Source: an uncultured Oscillospiraceae bacterium
Lineage (GTDB): Bacteria > Bacillota > Clostridia > Oscillospirales > Oscillospiraceae
Reading direction: 5' to 3'
Length of the DNA: 64,000 nt
Assembly: GCA_934589525.1 (NCBI GenBank)
Contig: CAKTOB010000013.1
Span: forward strand, 1-64,000
This document shows positions 25,266-34,195 of the stretch, one piece after another. The notes beneath the pieces are model-generated. The model did no database searches and was not told the DNA's origin. It was given only the letters and a program-made list of their open reading frames with translations. The translations under genes and the position numbers were made by a program. How positions within the stretch are numbered: the stretch's first letter is position 1; every line of letters starts with the position of its first letter.

Positions 25266-27041
25266 ATGTTCATGGATCTATTCGGCGTCCTGAATCTGGT
25301 TGGGGGCCTGGCCCTGTTTTTGTTTGGTATGTCTACCATGGGGGACGGGCTGGTGCAGCTGTCCGGGGGCAGACTGGAAAAAATTCTGGAGAAACTGACC
25401 AAGAAAAAGAGCATGGCGGTGCTGCTGGGACTGCTGGTCACGGCGGTGATCCAGTCCTCCTCCGCCACCACCGTCATGGTGGTGGGCTTCGTCAATTCCG
25501 GCATTATGAATCTGACCCAGGCGGTGGGCATCATCATGGGTGCCAACATCGGCACCACCGTCACTTCCTGGCTTCTGTCCCTCACGGGCATTGAGGGCAG
25601 CAACCTGTTTTTAAAGCTTTTAAAGCCCAGCTCCTTTTCTCCGGTGCTGGCGGCGGTGGGCGTGGTGCTCACTATGACCGCCGGGGAGAATGACAAGAAG
25701 AAAAACATCGGCTCCATTCTGGTGGGCTTTGCGGTATTGATGTTCGGCATGGAGACCATGAGCGGCTCCGTGGCCCCTCTGGCGGAGAATCCCCGGTTTA
25801 CCGGCATTCTCACCGCTTTCTCCAATCCCGTTCTGGGCTTGCTGGCGGGCCTGGTGCTGACGGCGGTGATCCAGTCCTCCTCCGCCTCCGTGGGTATTTT
25901 GCAGGCTCTGTGCGTCACCGGCGTGGTCAGCTACGGCACGGCCATTCCCATTATCATGGGCCAGAACATCGGCACCTGCGTCACGGCTCTGCTCTCCGGC
26001 ATGGGGGCCAGCAAAAACGCGAAAAGAGCATCTTTAATTCATCTTTATTTTAATTTAATTGGCACTTTGCTGTTTCTTGTGGTATTCTATGGATTGAACA
26101 GCTTCCTGCACTTCTCCTTCCTGACAAATACCGCCGGGGCGGCGGACATTGCCGTGATCCACAGCCTCTTCAACATCGGCTGCACCATGGTGCTCTATCC
26201 CTTCTCAGGTGTGCTTGTAAAGCTGGCGGAGCTGTCCATCCCCAACGGGGAGGAGAAGAGCGTCTCTTCCCGGCCCGCGGCCTTGCAGGCCTTGGACGAG
26301 CGGTTTCTGGACCGGCCGGGTTTTGCCATGAACCTGTGTAAGGAAGCGGTGGACCATATGGCGGACCTGGCCCGGAATTCCTTCCAGCTGGCCATGGGAC
26401 TGCTGGAACACTACTCCGACACGGACTTAAACCGGGTCGTCGCCATGGAGCAGGAGGCGGACAGCTATGAAGACGTGCTGGGGACCTACCTTGTAAAGCT
26501 CTCCGGCCGGGATTTAAGCAAGGCCGACAGCAGAACCCTTTCCATTCTGCTGCACTGTATCAACGATTTTGAGCGAATCTCGGACCATGCCATCAATGTG
26601 GCGGAGTCTGCCCGGGAGCTGGGGCAGAAGGGGTTGACCCTGTCCCCGGACAGCCGGAAGGAGCTGGCGGTGTACGGTCAGGCGGTGGCGGACATTCTGG
26701 ATCTGACGGTGTCGGTCTTCGCCGCCGACGATACGGACCGGGCCAAGGGGGTAGAGCCACTGGAAGAGGTCATCGACGACCTCAGCAACGAGATGCGTTC
26801 CCGGCATATTGAGCGGCTGCGCCGGGGCACTTGCTCGCTGGAGGCGGGGCTTATTTTGGAGGACATTCTCACGGGCTACGAGCGGGTGTCGGACCACTGC
26901 TCCAATGTGGCGGTGTGCATGATTGAAATCCACGCCGACGAATACGAGACCCATGAATACCTGAATCTGACCACCAAGGGCAGCAGCCCCTGGTTCCAGA
27001 AGGAATACGCAAAACGCAAGCAGGAGTATCTGCTTCCCTGA
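25266..27041 (+). CDS. Na/Pi cotransporter family protein with C-terminal PhoU-like domain
   Basis: 591 residues. ATG 25266 is used; ATG 25272 has slightly better spacing from AAGGAG. The membrane half (about 1-325) contains two inverted QSSSATT/QSSSAS repeats (VTAVIQSSSATTVM near 60 and LTAVIQSSSASVGI near 200), the hallmark of NptA/SLC34-type carriers, each followed by a GANIGTTVT/GQNIGTCVT motif. The cytoplasmic C-terminus (about 355-560) is helical and PhoU-like. It imports (or exports) phosphate coupled to Na+. It heads an operon with PhoB/PhoR-like genes, 11 bp before the regulator. Confidence 0.92.
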   Translation: MFMDLFGVLNLVGGLALFLFGMSTMGDGLVQLSGGRLEKILEKLTKKKSMAVLLGLLVTAVIQSSSATTVMVVGFVNSGIMNLTQAVGIIMGANIGTTVTSWLLSLTGIEGSNLFLKLLKPSSFSPVLAAVGVVLTMTAGENDKKKNIGSILVGFAVLMFGMETMSGSVAPLAENPRFTGILTAFSNPVLGLLAGLVLTAVIQSSSASVGILQALCVTGVVSYGTAIPIIMGQNIGTCVTALLSGMGASKNAKRASLIHLYFNLIGTLLFLVVFYGLNSFLHFSFLTNTAGAADIAVIHSLFNIGCTMVLYPFSGVLVKLAELSIPNGEEKSVSSRPAALQALDERFLDRPGFAMNLCKEAVDHMADLARNSFQLAMGLLEHYSDTDLNRVVAMEQEADSYEDVLGTYLVKLSGRDLSKADSRTLSILLHCINDFERISDHAINVAESARELGQKGLTLSPDSRKELAVYGQAVADILDLTVSVFAADDTDRAKGVEPLEEVIDDLSNEMRSRHIERLRRGTCSLEAGLILEDILTGYERVSDHCSNVAVCMIEIHADEYETHEYLNLTTKGSSPWFQKEYAKRKQEYLLP

Positions 27042-27052
27042 GGAGGTTTACA

Positions 27053-27742
27053 ATGGCACTGATCTATGTAGTGGAAGACGACGAAAACATCCGGGAAATT
27101 GAGACCATCGCCCTGAAAAACAGCAATTATCTGGTAAAATCCTTTGAGCGGGCCTCGGATTTTTATAGAGCCCTGGAGGACATCCTGCCGGACCTGGTGC
27201 TGCTTGACGTGATGCTGCCGGACGAAAACGGCTGCGATATTGTAAGGAGGCTTCGCTCCATGGGCCAGACCCGGCGGCTGCCGGTGATCATGGTCACGGC
27301 CAAGACCTCGGAAATGGACATGGTCAAGGGCCTGGACGACGGGGCTGACGATTACATCCGCAAGCCCTTCTCCGTCATGGAGCTGCTCAGCCGGGTGAAG
27401 GCCCTGCTGCGGCGGGCCTCGGAGGAGGGAGGCAGCCAGTTTCAGGTGGGGGCCATCCAGCTGGACAACAACCGCCGGACGGTGCTCTCCGAGGGCAAAA
27501 GCGTGGATTTGACCTACAAGGAATATGAGCTCCTGCGGTATTTTATGGCCAACGCCGGGATCGTTCTGTCCCGGGAGTCCATTATGCGGAAGGTCTGGGG
27601 CACGGAATTTGAAGGGGAGACCCGGACGGTGGACATGCACGTCAAGACCCTGCGGCAGAAGCTGGGAGCTCCCGGTGGCCAGATCGGCACCGTGCGCAAT
27701 GTGGGCTATGTGCTGCACAGCACCCCGGAGGGAAACCAATGA
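27053..27742 (+). CDS. OmpR/PhoB-type response regulator
   Basis: 229 residues; AGGAGG precedes ATG 27053. The receiver (about 1-118) is complete: acidic pair VVEDDEN, phospho-acceptor Asp in LVLLDVMLP (about 52), Thr in VTAKTS, Lys in IRKPFSVMEL. The C-terminal winged helix (about 130-225) has YKEYELLRYF and the RTVDMHVKTLRQKLG recognition helix. Its place between a phosphate carrier and a PhoR-like kinase suggests phosphate control. The Pho-box-like repeats upstream of 25266 may be its own targets, giving autoregulation. Confidence 0.93.
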   Translation: MALIYVVEDDENIREIETIALKNSNYLVKSFERASDFYRALEDILPDLVLLDVMLPDENGCDIVRRLRSMGQTRRLPVIMVTAKTSEMDMVKGLDDGADDYIRKPFSVMELLSRVKALLRRASEEGGSQFQVGAIQLDNNRRTVLSEGKSVDLTYKEYELLRYFMANAGIVLSRESIMRKVWGTEFEGETRTVDMHVKTLRQKLGAPGGQIGTVRNVGYVLHSTPEGNQ

Positions 27743-29049
27743 AGCAGAAAATCAATCTGCGCCTGGGGCTTCTGGCCTTTGTTGCCATGGCCCTGACGGT
27801 GACGGCCACCAGCCTGGTGTTTTACGACCTGTTCCGCCAGCAGGTGGCCCGGGACCTGCGGCGTACGGCCCACCTTTTAAGCGAAAGCACGGAGTTCCGG
27901 CAGCCCGGGAACCGGCCCACCTTCCACAGCCCGGACATCCGCCTGACCTGGGTGGACGGCCAGGGAAAGGTACTCTATGACGACGAGGCAGACTCCGAGA
28001 GCCTGCCAAACCACTTAGGCCGCCCGGAAATCCAGGCGGCCCTGGAAACCGGAGAAGGGGAGATCATCCGGGAATCCGACACCATGAATATGAACACCTT
28101 CTACTATGCCCTCCGGCTGGACAACGGCACGGTGCTGCGGCTGTCCGTAGATGCCCGGTCCTTCGGCAGCGTCTTTCTGGCGGCGGTGCCGGTGCTGGCG
28201 GTGGTGGCGGCGGTGATCTATCTGGTGTGCCTCCTTCTGGGCCATCTGCTGACAGGACAGCTGGTTGCCCCCATTGAGGACATGGCGGAGCACCTGGACG
28301 AGCCGGGCCGGGAGCCGCCCTACAAAGAGCTGGAGCCCTTCGCCCGGAAAATCCGCAGCCAGCATGAAAAAATTCTCTCCGCCGCCAAAAGCCGCCAGGA
28401 CTTTACGGCCAACGTGTCCCATGAGCTGAAGACCCCCTTGACCGCCATTTCCGGCTACGCCGAGCTCATTGAAAACAAAATGGTCAATGAAGAGCAGCAG
28501 CTCCGGTTTGCTGGGGAAATCCGAAAAAACGCCGCCCGTCTTCTGAACCTTATCAATGACATCATCGCCCTGTCGGAGCTGGACGGCACCGCGGAGCCCG
28601 CCAAGCTTCAGAGCGTGGAGCTGCTGGGCCTGGCCCGGGAGGTCTGCGGCAGCCTGGAGGTTTCCGCCATGCAGCGGCAGCTGCGGCTGCAATGCTTCGG
28701 CACCCAGGCGGCCGTCATGGGGGATCGGGAGCTTCTGAAAGAACTGTTGGAAAACCTGGTGCAAAACGCCATCCGCTACAACAAAGAGGGGGGCTTCGTC
28801 CAGGTGACGGTGAAGGAAAACCAGGGCCACCCCAGCATCACTGTAGAAGACAGCGGCATCGGCATCCCCGAAGAAGCCCAGGACCGGGTCTTCGAGCGGT
28901 TCTACCGGGTGGACAAAAGCCGCTCCCGTGAAACCGGCGGCACGGGCCTGGGTCTTGCCATCGTCAAACACATCGCCCAGATCCACGGCGCCCGCATCAC
29001 CCTGGAAAGCCAACTGGGCCGGGGAACCCGGATCACGGTCACGTTCTGA
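27739..29049 (+). CDS. PhoR-like sensor histidine kinase
   Basis: 436 residues, overlapping the regulator gene by 4 bp. A membrane segment (about 8-30), an extracytoplasmic sensor part (about 31-145), a second membrane segment (about 150-175), then a HisKA domain with FTANVSHELKTPLTAISGYAEL (His near 233). The HATPase domain has ENLVQNAIRYNKEGG (N box, about 336), DSGIGIPEEAQDRVFERFYRVDKSRSRETGG (G1/F boxes in that order) and GTGLGLAIVKHI (G2). It should phosphorylate the adjacent regulator. Confidence 0.93.
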   Translation: MKQKINLRLGLLAFVAMALTVTATSLVFYDLFRQQVARDLRRTAHLLSESTEFRQPGNRPTFHSPDIRLTWVDGQGKVLYDDEADSESLPNHLGRPEIQAALETGEGEIIRESDTMNMNTFYYALRLDNGTVLRLSVDARSFGSVFLAAVPVLAVVAAVIYLVCLLLGHLLTGQLVAPIEDMAEHLDEPGREPPYKELEPFARKIRSQHEKILSAAKSRQDFTANVSHELKTPLTAISGYAELIENKMVNEEQQLRFAGEIRKNAARLLNLINDIIALSELDGTAEPAKLQSVELLGLAREVCGSLEVSAMQRQLRLQCFGTQAAVMGDRELLKELLENLVQNAIRYNKEGGFVQVTVKENQGHPSITVEDSGIGIPEEAQDRVFERFYRVDKSRSRETGGTGLGLAIVKHIAQIHGARITLESQLGRGTRITVTF

Positions 29050-29215
29050 AAAAATTGACAATTGGCTTGAGTTGACAGTTGACAGTTATTGTGGTGACGG
29101 ATGTAGCCGTTTTTGAAAAACGTTGGGAAAAACATTGACCCTCCAGCGAAACCGTAGGGAACGGCCTATGTGCCGTTCCGGGGGCGCTGCGATTATAACC
29201 CGTGCGGATGAACGG
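29045..29215. repeat. intergenic palindromic repeat array 4
   Basis: An AATTGACAATTG/GTTGACAGTTGACAG start (29054-29090), a GTGACGGATGTAGCC stretch, then a GGGAACGGCCTATGTGCCGT module (29158-29183) and the CCGTGCGGATGAACGG linker. This is the shortest of the seven arrays. Confidence 0.8.
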
Positions 29216-29230
29216 AACCACACAGCTTCA

Positions 29231-29270
29231 TAAAAAACCGACCCGCTCCCAAAATCAGGAGCGGGCCGGT
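29231..29270 (-). terminator. terminator after the GtrII/GT2 operon
   Basis: ACCGACCCGCTCC (29237-29249) pairs with 29258-29270 with one mismatch; a T-run follows on the minus strand. It is 138 bp beyond the GT2 stop. The 29271-29408 stretch holds no gene but contains a 12-bp copy (29282-29293) of the 3' end of the nucleotidyltransferase gene at 35812. Confidence 0.75.
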
Positions 29271-29408
29271 CATTGTGTACGTTTACAGGTCGCAGCACAG
29301 AAATCAAAAAAATATTCGGTAGCAATTCTGTCGAACGTAATTCTGAAGGCCTAGTCACATAGATGAAACTATGATGGGAGTAGAGGTTTATACCGAAGAA
29401 TATCGTTG

Positions 29409-30359
29409 TTAATTGTCGGTGCGCTCGCTGATAATATATCGTGGCCTGTGCTTTGTTTCCAAGTAGATTTTTCCGATATATTGGCCAATAACGCCAAGAC
29501 AAATGAGTTGGATTCCACCTAATGCACAAATAATGCATATCATACTTGCCCAGCCAGACACGACGTTTCCTTTGCAATAAGAAATTAAAGCGTACAATAT
29601 TCCTATAAAACTAATTGTAGATATTATTAATCCTAGACAAGCAATTATACTGAGCGGCTTAACACTGAGACTGGTGATGCCATCGAAAGCCAAAGAGAGC
29701 ATTTTGCTTAATGGATAATGGCTCTCGCCCGCAATTCGTTCATGTCTTTCGTAGTATACGCTTGTACTCCTGAAGCCAACGAGGGGAATCATCCCTCTTA
29801 AAAACAGGTTGACTTCCTGGAATCCAGCAAATTCATTGAGTACACGAGACGAAATCAGACGGTAATCGGCATGGTTAAATACGACCTCAGCTCCCATTGC
29901 ATTTAAGATTTTATAAAAGCTTTCTGCCGTGAACCGCTTGAAAAATGTATCTGTTTCCCGCTTGCTTCTTACACCGTATACAATCTCATATCCATTGCTA
30001 TACTGATCAATCATTTCTTCCATAGCGGAAATATCATCTTGCCCATCACAGTCAATAGAAATGGTTATATCACACTTGTTCTTAGAGTCCATCAACCCTG
30101 CCAGTACGGCGTTTTGATGACCGCGGTTCCTGCTTTGACTGATTCCAGCAAAGTGTCTGTTTTCTTTTGATAAATTGACAATAATATCCCAGGTGTTGTC
30201 CTGACTGCCATCATTTACGAATAGAATTTTGCTGTCCTGAGAAATTTTTTCTTCAGAAATCAGAAGATTTAGTTCATCAAGAAATAGAGTTGAAGTAATT
30301 GGCAATACCTTTTCCTCATTATAACAAGGAATAACAATATATAAAACCGGTTTTTTCAT
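29409..30359 (-). CDS. family 2 glycosyltransferase with two C-terminal membrane helices (GtrB/DPM-like)
   Basis: 316 residues from ATG 30359, preceded by AAGGAGA. The GT-A domain (about 1-230) starts YIVIPCYNEEKVLP and has ISIDCDGQDD (DxD-like, about 100) and an RSKRETDTFFKR loop. Two membrane helices (about 238-262 and 270-295) follow, as in bactoprenol glucosyl transferases of the GtrB type, which load a sugar from a nucleotide donor onto a lipid carrier. It lies 33 bp downstream of the GtrII-like gene. Together they would supply and transfer a sugar to a surface polymer. Codon and base use are much richer in A+T than in the flanking genes. Confidence 0.9.
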   Translation of the reverse strand: MKKPVLYIVIPCYNEEKVLPITSTLFLDELNLLISEEKISQDSKILFVNDGSQDNTWDIIVNLSKENRHFAGISQSRNRGHQNAVLAGLMDSKNKCDITISIDCDGQDDISAMEEMIDQYSNGYEIVYGVRSKRETDTFFKRFTAESFYKILNAMGAEVVFNHADYRLISSRVLNEFAGFQEVNLFLRGMIPLVGFRSTSVYYERHERIAGESHYPLSKMLSLAFDGITSLSVKPLSIIACLGLIISTISFIGILYALISYCKGNVVSGWASMICIICALGGIQLICLGVIGQYIGKIYLETKHRPRYIISERTDN

Positions 30360-30392
30360 GTTTGTCTGTCTCCTTCCCGCCAAATCCTGAAT

Positions 30393-31958
30393 TTAATCGT
30401 TAAATTTAACAATAACAATTCCATTTGCCATCTGAATACTACCTTTTTGGGGGAAACTTACCATGTTTTGTATAAAGGTGTACCCAACAGTATCATAGGC
30501 GACTGAATCATATACTACATTGATATTAGCCCTCATGATCATTTTAAAATACGAGTTGAAAACAATGGAGTAACTTATGGGTGTATTACTATCAAGACCT
30601 GTAATTGATGATAATTCTCGGAAAGCTTCAAAAGAGTTTAGATATCCATCCGGTGTACCTATAAAAGCTACTGGTGTAACACCAGGCTCATAGCCATCTA
30701 TATCTTCTATTTTATCGATTACTCGGGTCATTACTGACAGAGTTGATTCTTGCTCTGTAGACTTTTTTACATAACAAGCATTTGCCGTTTGAATATTTAG
30801 CAAGAAAAGACAGCACAGCAATATGGTTGCAAGTCGCTCTGGAAAACAGTTCCTGCTATCATGCGTGTATTTCACGGCAATACAGAAAATAAGTATGTAA
30901 AGCAACCAGTAGGAGTATGTCATGAGCATATGAACATAAGAATTCAACAATCTCATGCCATTTATGCAGAAAGGCAACAGGATAAGGAAAAGAACAAGTG
31001 TTACAACACTACCGATGGGACTCCTTTTCTTGTAGAGCGTGATTATGCCCATGAATAAACAAAAGACTCCAAGTATAATCAATAATAGATTTATAAGATG
31101 TGGTATCTGAGATGGATAAGCATAGCCGGGCATTTCTAAAAATGAAGATTTTAACTGACTCCAACAAGCAACCAGTCTGTCTTTTAATGGTTCAGCATTT
31201 GTCCATGCATTTGAAACACTATTGTAGCTATCTTGAATTAAAGGTATGCCAGTAACGGATGCTGCTACATTTAGACCGGCATAATAAACCAGACCTCCGA
31301 GGATGGCTGCACCTGCGGCGAGAAAGTCTGAAAGCCATATTTTTTTGAAAGAGTATTTTGGATAATCCAGACAACGAAGGATGGATATGATCAATACGAT
31401 TGTAATAAATGTGAAGACAAATACCTGATACACTGCCATCGAGGCAGCAACACAACATCCAATTAAAACTTCGTAACCCCAAACAGTGCTTGCCTTTACA
31501 TTGCTTCCATTAGAGGTGATTTTTTCCCAGATGTATGCCCCTAGCATGGTTAAGGCTAACGCACACATATTGCCTCCGAAATCTGGATTATATGTTGCAG
31601 CTAGGGCTGTCACTGTAACATTCGTGGTTAGGATTCCACAAACAATCGCTATATGTCTATTTTCCTTTAGTTTCAGCATTTCTACTACTAAGTAGGAAGC
31701 AAAAGTAAGCCAGACCAGTGCCATTAGGCCGTTTGTCCATGGAAAGCTGGTAAACCGTCCAAAAATTCCATCATACAATGGCTTTAAATACCGCCCTAAC
31801 TGAATCTTCCAGTTCCAATAGGTCGCATTTGAAATAGCCTCCACAAGAGAATCGTGAGATGGTTGGAAATTTGCAAATGCGTAACCGTGTGCGATAATCC
31901 CAAAAACGAATGTGTAAAGAAAGCTTTTCTTTAAGGTTTCTTTGTTGATTTTCACCAT
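30393..31958 (-). CDS. GtrII-family polytopic glucosyltransferase-like membrane protein
   Basis: 521 residues from ATG 31958; an upstream ATG at 32006 has no ribosome binding site. About ten to twelve hydrophobic segments are visible, with a HGYAFANFQPSHDSL region near the start, a GRYLKPLYDGIFGR loop after the first helix (charged, extracytoplasmic) and a C-terminal soluble part. This matches GtrII-type O-antigen glucosyltransferases that use a lipid-linked sugar. The acceptor here is probably a wall or teichoic polymer. The gene starts 67 bp from the left arm of the invertible promoter segment, so its expression is probably phase-variable. Confidence 0.85.
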   Translation of the reverse strand: MVKINKETLKKSFLYTFVFGIIAHGYAFANFQPSHDSLVEAISNATYWNWKIQLGRYLKPLYDGIFGRFTSFPWTNGLMALVWLTFASYLVVEMLKLKENRHIAIVCGILTTNVTVTALAATYNPDFGGNMCALALTMLGAYIWEKITSNGSNVKASTVWGYEVLIGCCVAASMAVYQVFVFTFITIVLIISILRCLDYPKYSFKKIWLSDFLAAGAAILGGLVYYAGLNVAASVTGIPLIQDSYNSVSNAWTNAEPLKDRLVACWSQLKSSFLEMPGYAYPSQIPHLINLLLIILGVFCLFMGIITLYKKRSPIGSVVTLVLFLILLPFCINGMRLLNSYVHMLMTYSYWLLYILIFCIAVKYTHDSRNCFPERLATILLCCLFLLNIQTANACYVKKSTEQESTLSVMTRVIDKIEDIDGYEPGVTPVAFIGTPDGYLNSFEAFRELSSITGLDSNTPISYSIVFNSYFKMIMRANINVVYDSVAYDTVGYTFIQNMVSFPQKGSIQMANGIVIVKFND

Positions 31959-32024
31959 GTTTGTGACCAGCCCTTTCGTCTGCACGTTCCGGCCGGGCGT
32001 TATCATGTTTTTCTGTGTCTGAAA

Positions 32025-32131
32025 GTAGACTTTTTGAAACGCAAATGATATAATAAAAAAATATATACATCATGCACCAAGGTTGGTTGTAAGATGTTTT
32101 TCTCTGTTGTTGAACGTTTCAAAAAGTCTAC
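32025..32131. promoter_or_regulatory. putative invertible promoter segment (phase switch)
   Basis: GTAGACTTTTTGAAACG (32025-32041) and its exact inverse (32115-32131) enclose 73 bp. In the present orientation a TATAAT (32049-32054) lies 17 bp after TAGACT (32026-32031, in the left arm) on the + strand, pointing away from the GtrII operon. Inversion would put the same -10 on the minus strand, still paired with TAGACT in the other arm, facing GtrII. The invertase gene ends inside the right arm. The mechanism is inferred; inversion has not been observed here. Confidence 0.75.
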
Positions 32132-32733
32132 ATCTCGATACACTTTTTTGCGTCATATATCATTTTTCTATAGAATGTGGTATGTGCCATCCCAAGAATA
32201 CGCGCAGCCTGTCGAGTGGAAATTAGCCCCAGTTTGCATTTTGTACATATTTCATTGAATCCATCCGGTACTTGGATTGGAGGGCGACCAAATCGTATTC
32301 CATTTTGCTTTGCGGCAAGAATTCCCTCTGCCTGACGCTGACGAATGAAATCTCGCTCTGTCTGGGCAACGTAGGACAGAAGCTGCAAAACAATGTTTGC
32401 AATGAGCGTTCCTGTTAAATCGCGGCTTTGCCGAGTATCCAGCAGTGGCATGTCAAGGACCACAATGGCGGCCTGTTTTTCTTTTATGATGATTTGCCAC
32501 TGTTCCAGAATATCATTATAATTTCGTCCCAACCTATCAATGCTCTTCACCACAAGAGTATCACCATTCCTTAATTTTTGGACCAGTTTCTTGTAATTTT
32601 TTCGATTGAAGTCCTTGCCGGATTGCTTGTCCACATAGATTCTGTCAACGCTGATTCCAAATGCTTGTATTGCGATTAGTTGCCGTTGTTCATTTTGCTC
32701 TTTGGTGGAAACTCTGATATATCCGTATTCCAT
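32128..32733 (-). CDS. serine recombinase, DNA invertase-like
   Basis: 201 residues from ATG 32733, with GGAGG 8 nt upstream. The resolvase domain has YGYIRVSTKEQNEQRQ (nucleophile Ser near 9), a VKSIDRLGRNYNDI motif (about 65) and VAQTERDFIRQRQAEGI in the long helix. The C-terminal helix-turn-helix (about 160-195) reads ISTRQAARILGMAHTTFYRK, as in Hin/Gin/Pin-type invertases. Its stop codon TAG lies in the right arm of the 17-bp inverted repeat, so gene and site form one unit. It most likely flips the 73-bp promoter segment. The gene is A+T-rich like the island. Confidence 0.92.
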   Translation of the reverse strand: MEYGYIRVSTKEQNEQRQLIAIQAFGISVDRIYVDKQSGKDFNRKNYKKLVQKLRNGDTLVVKSIDRLGRNYNDILEQWQIIIKEKQAAIVVLDMPLLDTRQSRDLTGTLIANIVLQLLSYVAQTERDFIRQRQAEGILAAKQNGIRFGRPPIQVPDGFNEICTKCKLGLISTRQAARILGMAHTTFYRKMIYDAKKCIEM

Positions 32734-32825
32734 GAAGTAAACCTCCAATATTAATTGTTAGAGAATATTAAATACGAGAAAACACCTTATTATATATTCT
32801 GACACAGAAGGTCTAAAATTAGATG

Positions 32826-32914
32826 TGAGATTTTAATGGCACACAGTAGCCTATTGCAAAATAATAATTTGATGGTATTATAGTAGTTGTTGGTATATCT
32901 ATTTTAAAATCTCA
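32826..32914. repeat. 11-bp inverted repeats around a promoter, upstream of the TagB/F-like gene
   Basis: TGAGATTTTAA (32826-32836) and TTAAAATCTCA (32904-32914) enclose 67 bp. Inside, TTGCAA (32854-32859), 16 bp, then TATTAT (32876-32881) form a + strand promoter facing the gene at 32954. The arms are shorter than, and unrelated to, the 17-bp pair, so chance in AT-rich DNA is possible. Confidence 0.4.
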
Positions 32915-32953
32915 TGTTTTATTACACGAAAATAGTTTTAGAAAAAGGAGTCT

Positions 32954-34168
32954 ATGGGGTTGAAGATGTTTCAAAAAATCAAGAAAAAAATCAAGTCTGT
33001 ATGGGTCAAGCGAGAGCTGCTGAAGGGAAAACGTAAAATCAGGGTGGGTTTTGTCCTTCAGGTTCCGGCCCTGTGGGATAAGTTAAATGCGGTGTATGAA
33101 TCACTTGAGAGAGCCCCTTCTTTTGAAGTGATTCCTATTGTTATCCCTCCCTATAACTGGCAAATGGAGAAGTTTGATGAGTTGTGTGAAGATAATTTGT
33201 TTATACGGCTATTTCCAAATTGTGTGTACGCCCTTCAAGATGATGGAAATGTAATTGATATCTCAACACTCTGCTTAGATTACATTTTTTATCAAAGGCC
33301 CTACGACGTCTATATGCCATCAGGACTAAAATCCTGTGATGTTGCAAATTATGCAAAAGTGTGCTATGTTCCTTATGGATACAGTATGCTGAAAAAGTAT
33401 TCTGATTTCAATACCAATGATGAGTTTTTTCGGAATGTATATTTTGCTTTTCTGGATTGCAAGGAGAATCTTGAAATTTTGAGTAAACAATATTCACTTA
33501 GCATTCAGCAGGGGAAGCAGCATTTTGTGTTGACAGATTACCCAGAATTTGATAATTATCGAAGAACAGAACCGTTGGAAAATGCTCATCAAAAACCATT
33601 TCGAATTTTATGGACCCCACGTTGGACGTACGATTCGATATTAGGTGGTAGTCACTTTTTTGAATATAAGGATCCACTTGTAGAATTTGCCAATAGAAAC
33701 CCGTCCCTGCAGATTACTATACGGCCTCATCCTATGATGTTTGAAAACTTTCTGAAAGAGGGAAGAATGAGCAAGGAAGATTTTACTGGGTTTAAGAACA
33801 AACTACAGGAAAATGGTATTATATTAAGTGAGACTGCAGAGTTAAAGGATGATTTGCTGAATGCGGATATTTTGATAACAGATTACTCTACAATTATTGC
33901 GCCGTACCTGCTGACGGGTAATCCGATTATCTACTGTGATGAACTTGATGATGAACCTTTCAATCACACTGAGATGCTTTTTGATTCGCTATATCGCTGT
34001 ACGAATTGGAATGCAATTGAGGAGCGATTGTGTAGTTTGCTGAATGGTGAAGATGAAAGGAAGCCTTTACGCATGGAGGCTGCTAAAACGCTTGGAAACG
34101 GAAATGCTGCACAAGGGATTAGAGATATGCTTTTTGAAGACTATATCGCTCGAGCGTCTGTTGAGTGA
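32954..34168 (+). CDS. CDP-glycerol glycerophosphotransferase-like protein (TagB/TagF family)
   Basis: 404 residues; AAAGGAG precedes ATG 32954. A basic amphipathic start (KIKKKIKSVWVKRELLKGK) suits membrane association. The C-terminal half has family hallmarks: ILWTPRWTYD (about 220), ITIRPHPMMFEN (about 255) with its catalytic His, and ADILITDYSTIIAPYLLTG (about 310). Such enzymes transfer glycerol phosphate (or another CDP-linked alditol) to a teichoic-type chain. TagD, which makes CDP-glycerol, is encoded 27 bp downstream, supporting this substrate. At about 400 residues it resembles TagB-like primases more than long polymerases. Confidence 0.85.
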   Translation: MGLKMFQKIKKKIKSVWVKRELLKGKRKIRVGFVLQVPALWDKLNAVYESLERAPSFEVIPIVIPPYNWQMEKFDELCEDNLFIRLFPNCVYALQDDGNVIDISTLCLDYIFYQRPYDVYMPSGLKSCDVANYAKVCYVPYGYSMLKKYSDFNTNDEFFRNVYFAFLDCKENLEILSKQYSLSIQQGKQHFVLTDYPEFDNYRRTEPLENAHQKPFRILWTPRWTYDSILGGSHFFEYKDPLVEFANRNPSLQITIRPHPMMFENFLKEGRMSKEDFTGFKNKLQENGIILSETAELKDDLLNADILITDYSTIIAPYLLTGNPIIYCDELDDEPFNHTEMLFDSLYRCTNWNAIEERLCSLLNGEDERKPLRMEAAKTLGNGNAAQGIRDMLFEDYIARASVE

Positions 34169-34195
34169 ATAGATTGTGTTAAAGAAGGTGCTGAT

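Noticed and set aside
29086..29577. 163-codon minus-strand frame at the island edge
   Set aside because: It overlaps the GT2 gene in another frame, crosses a terminator and enters repeat array 4.
32128..32748. Considered whether the 32-kb serine recombinase is merely a decayed transposon resolvase
   Set aside because: Its catalytic and DNA-binding motifs are intact, and its stop lies within a perfect inverted repeat that encloses a promoter, which fits an invertase better.
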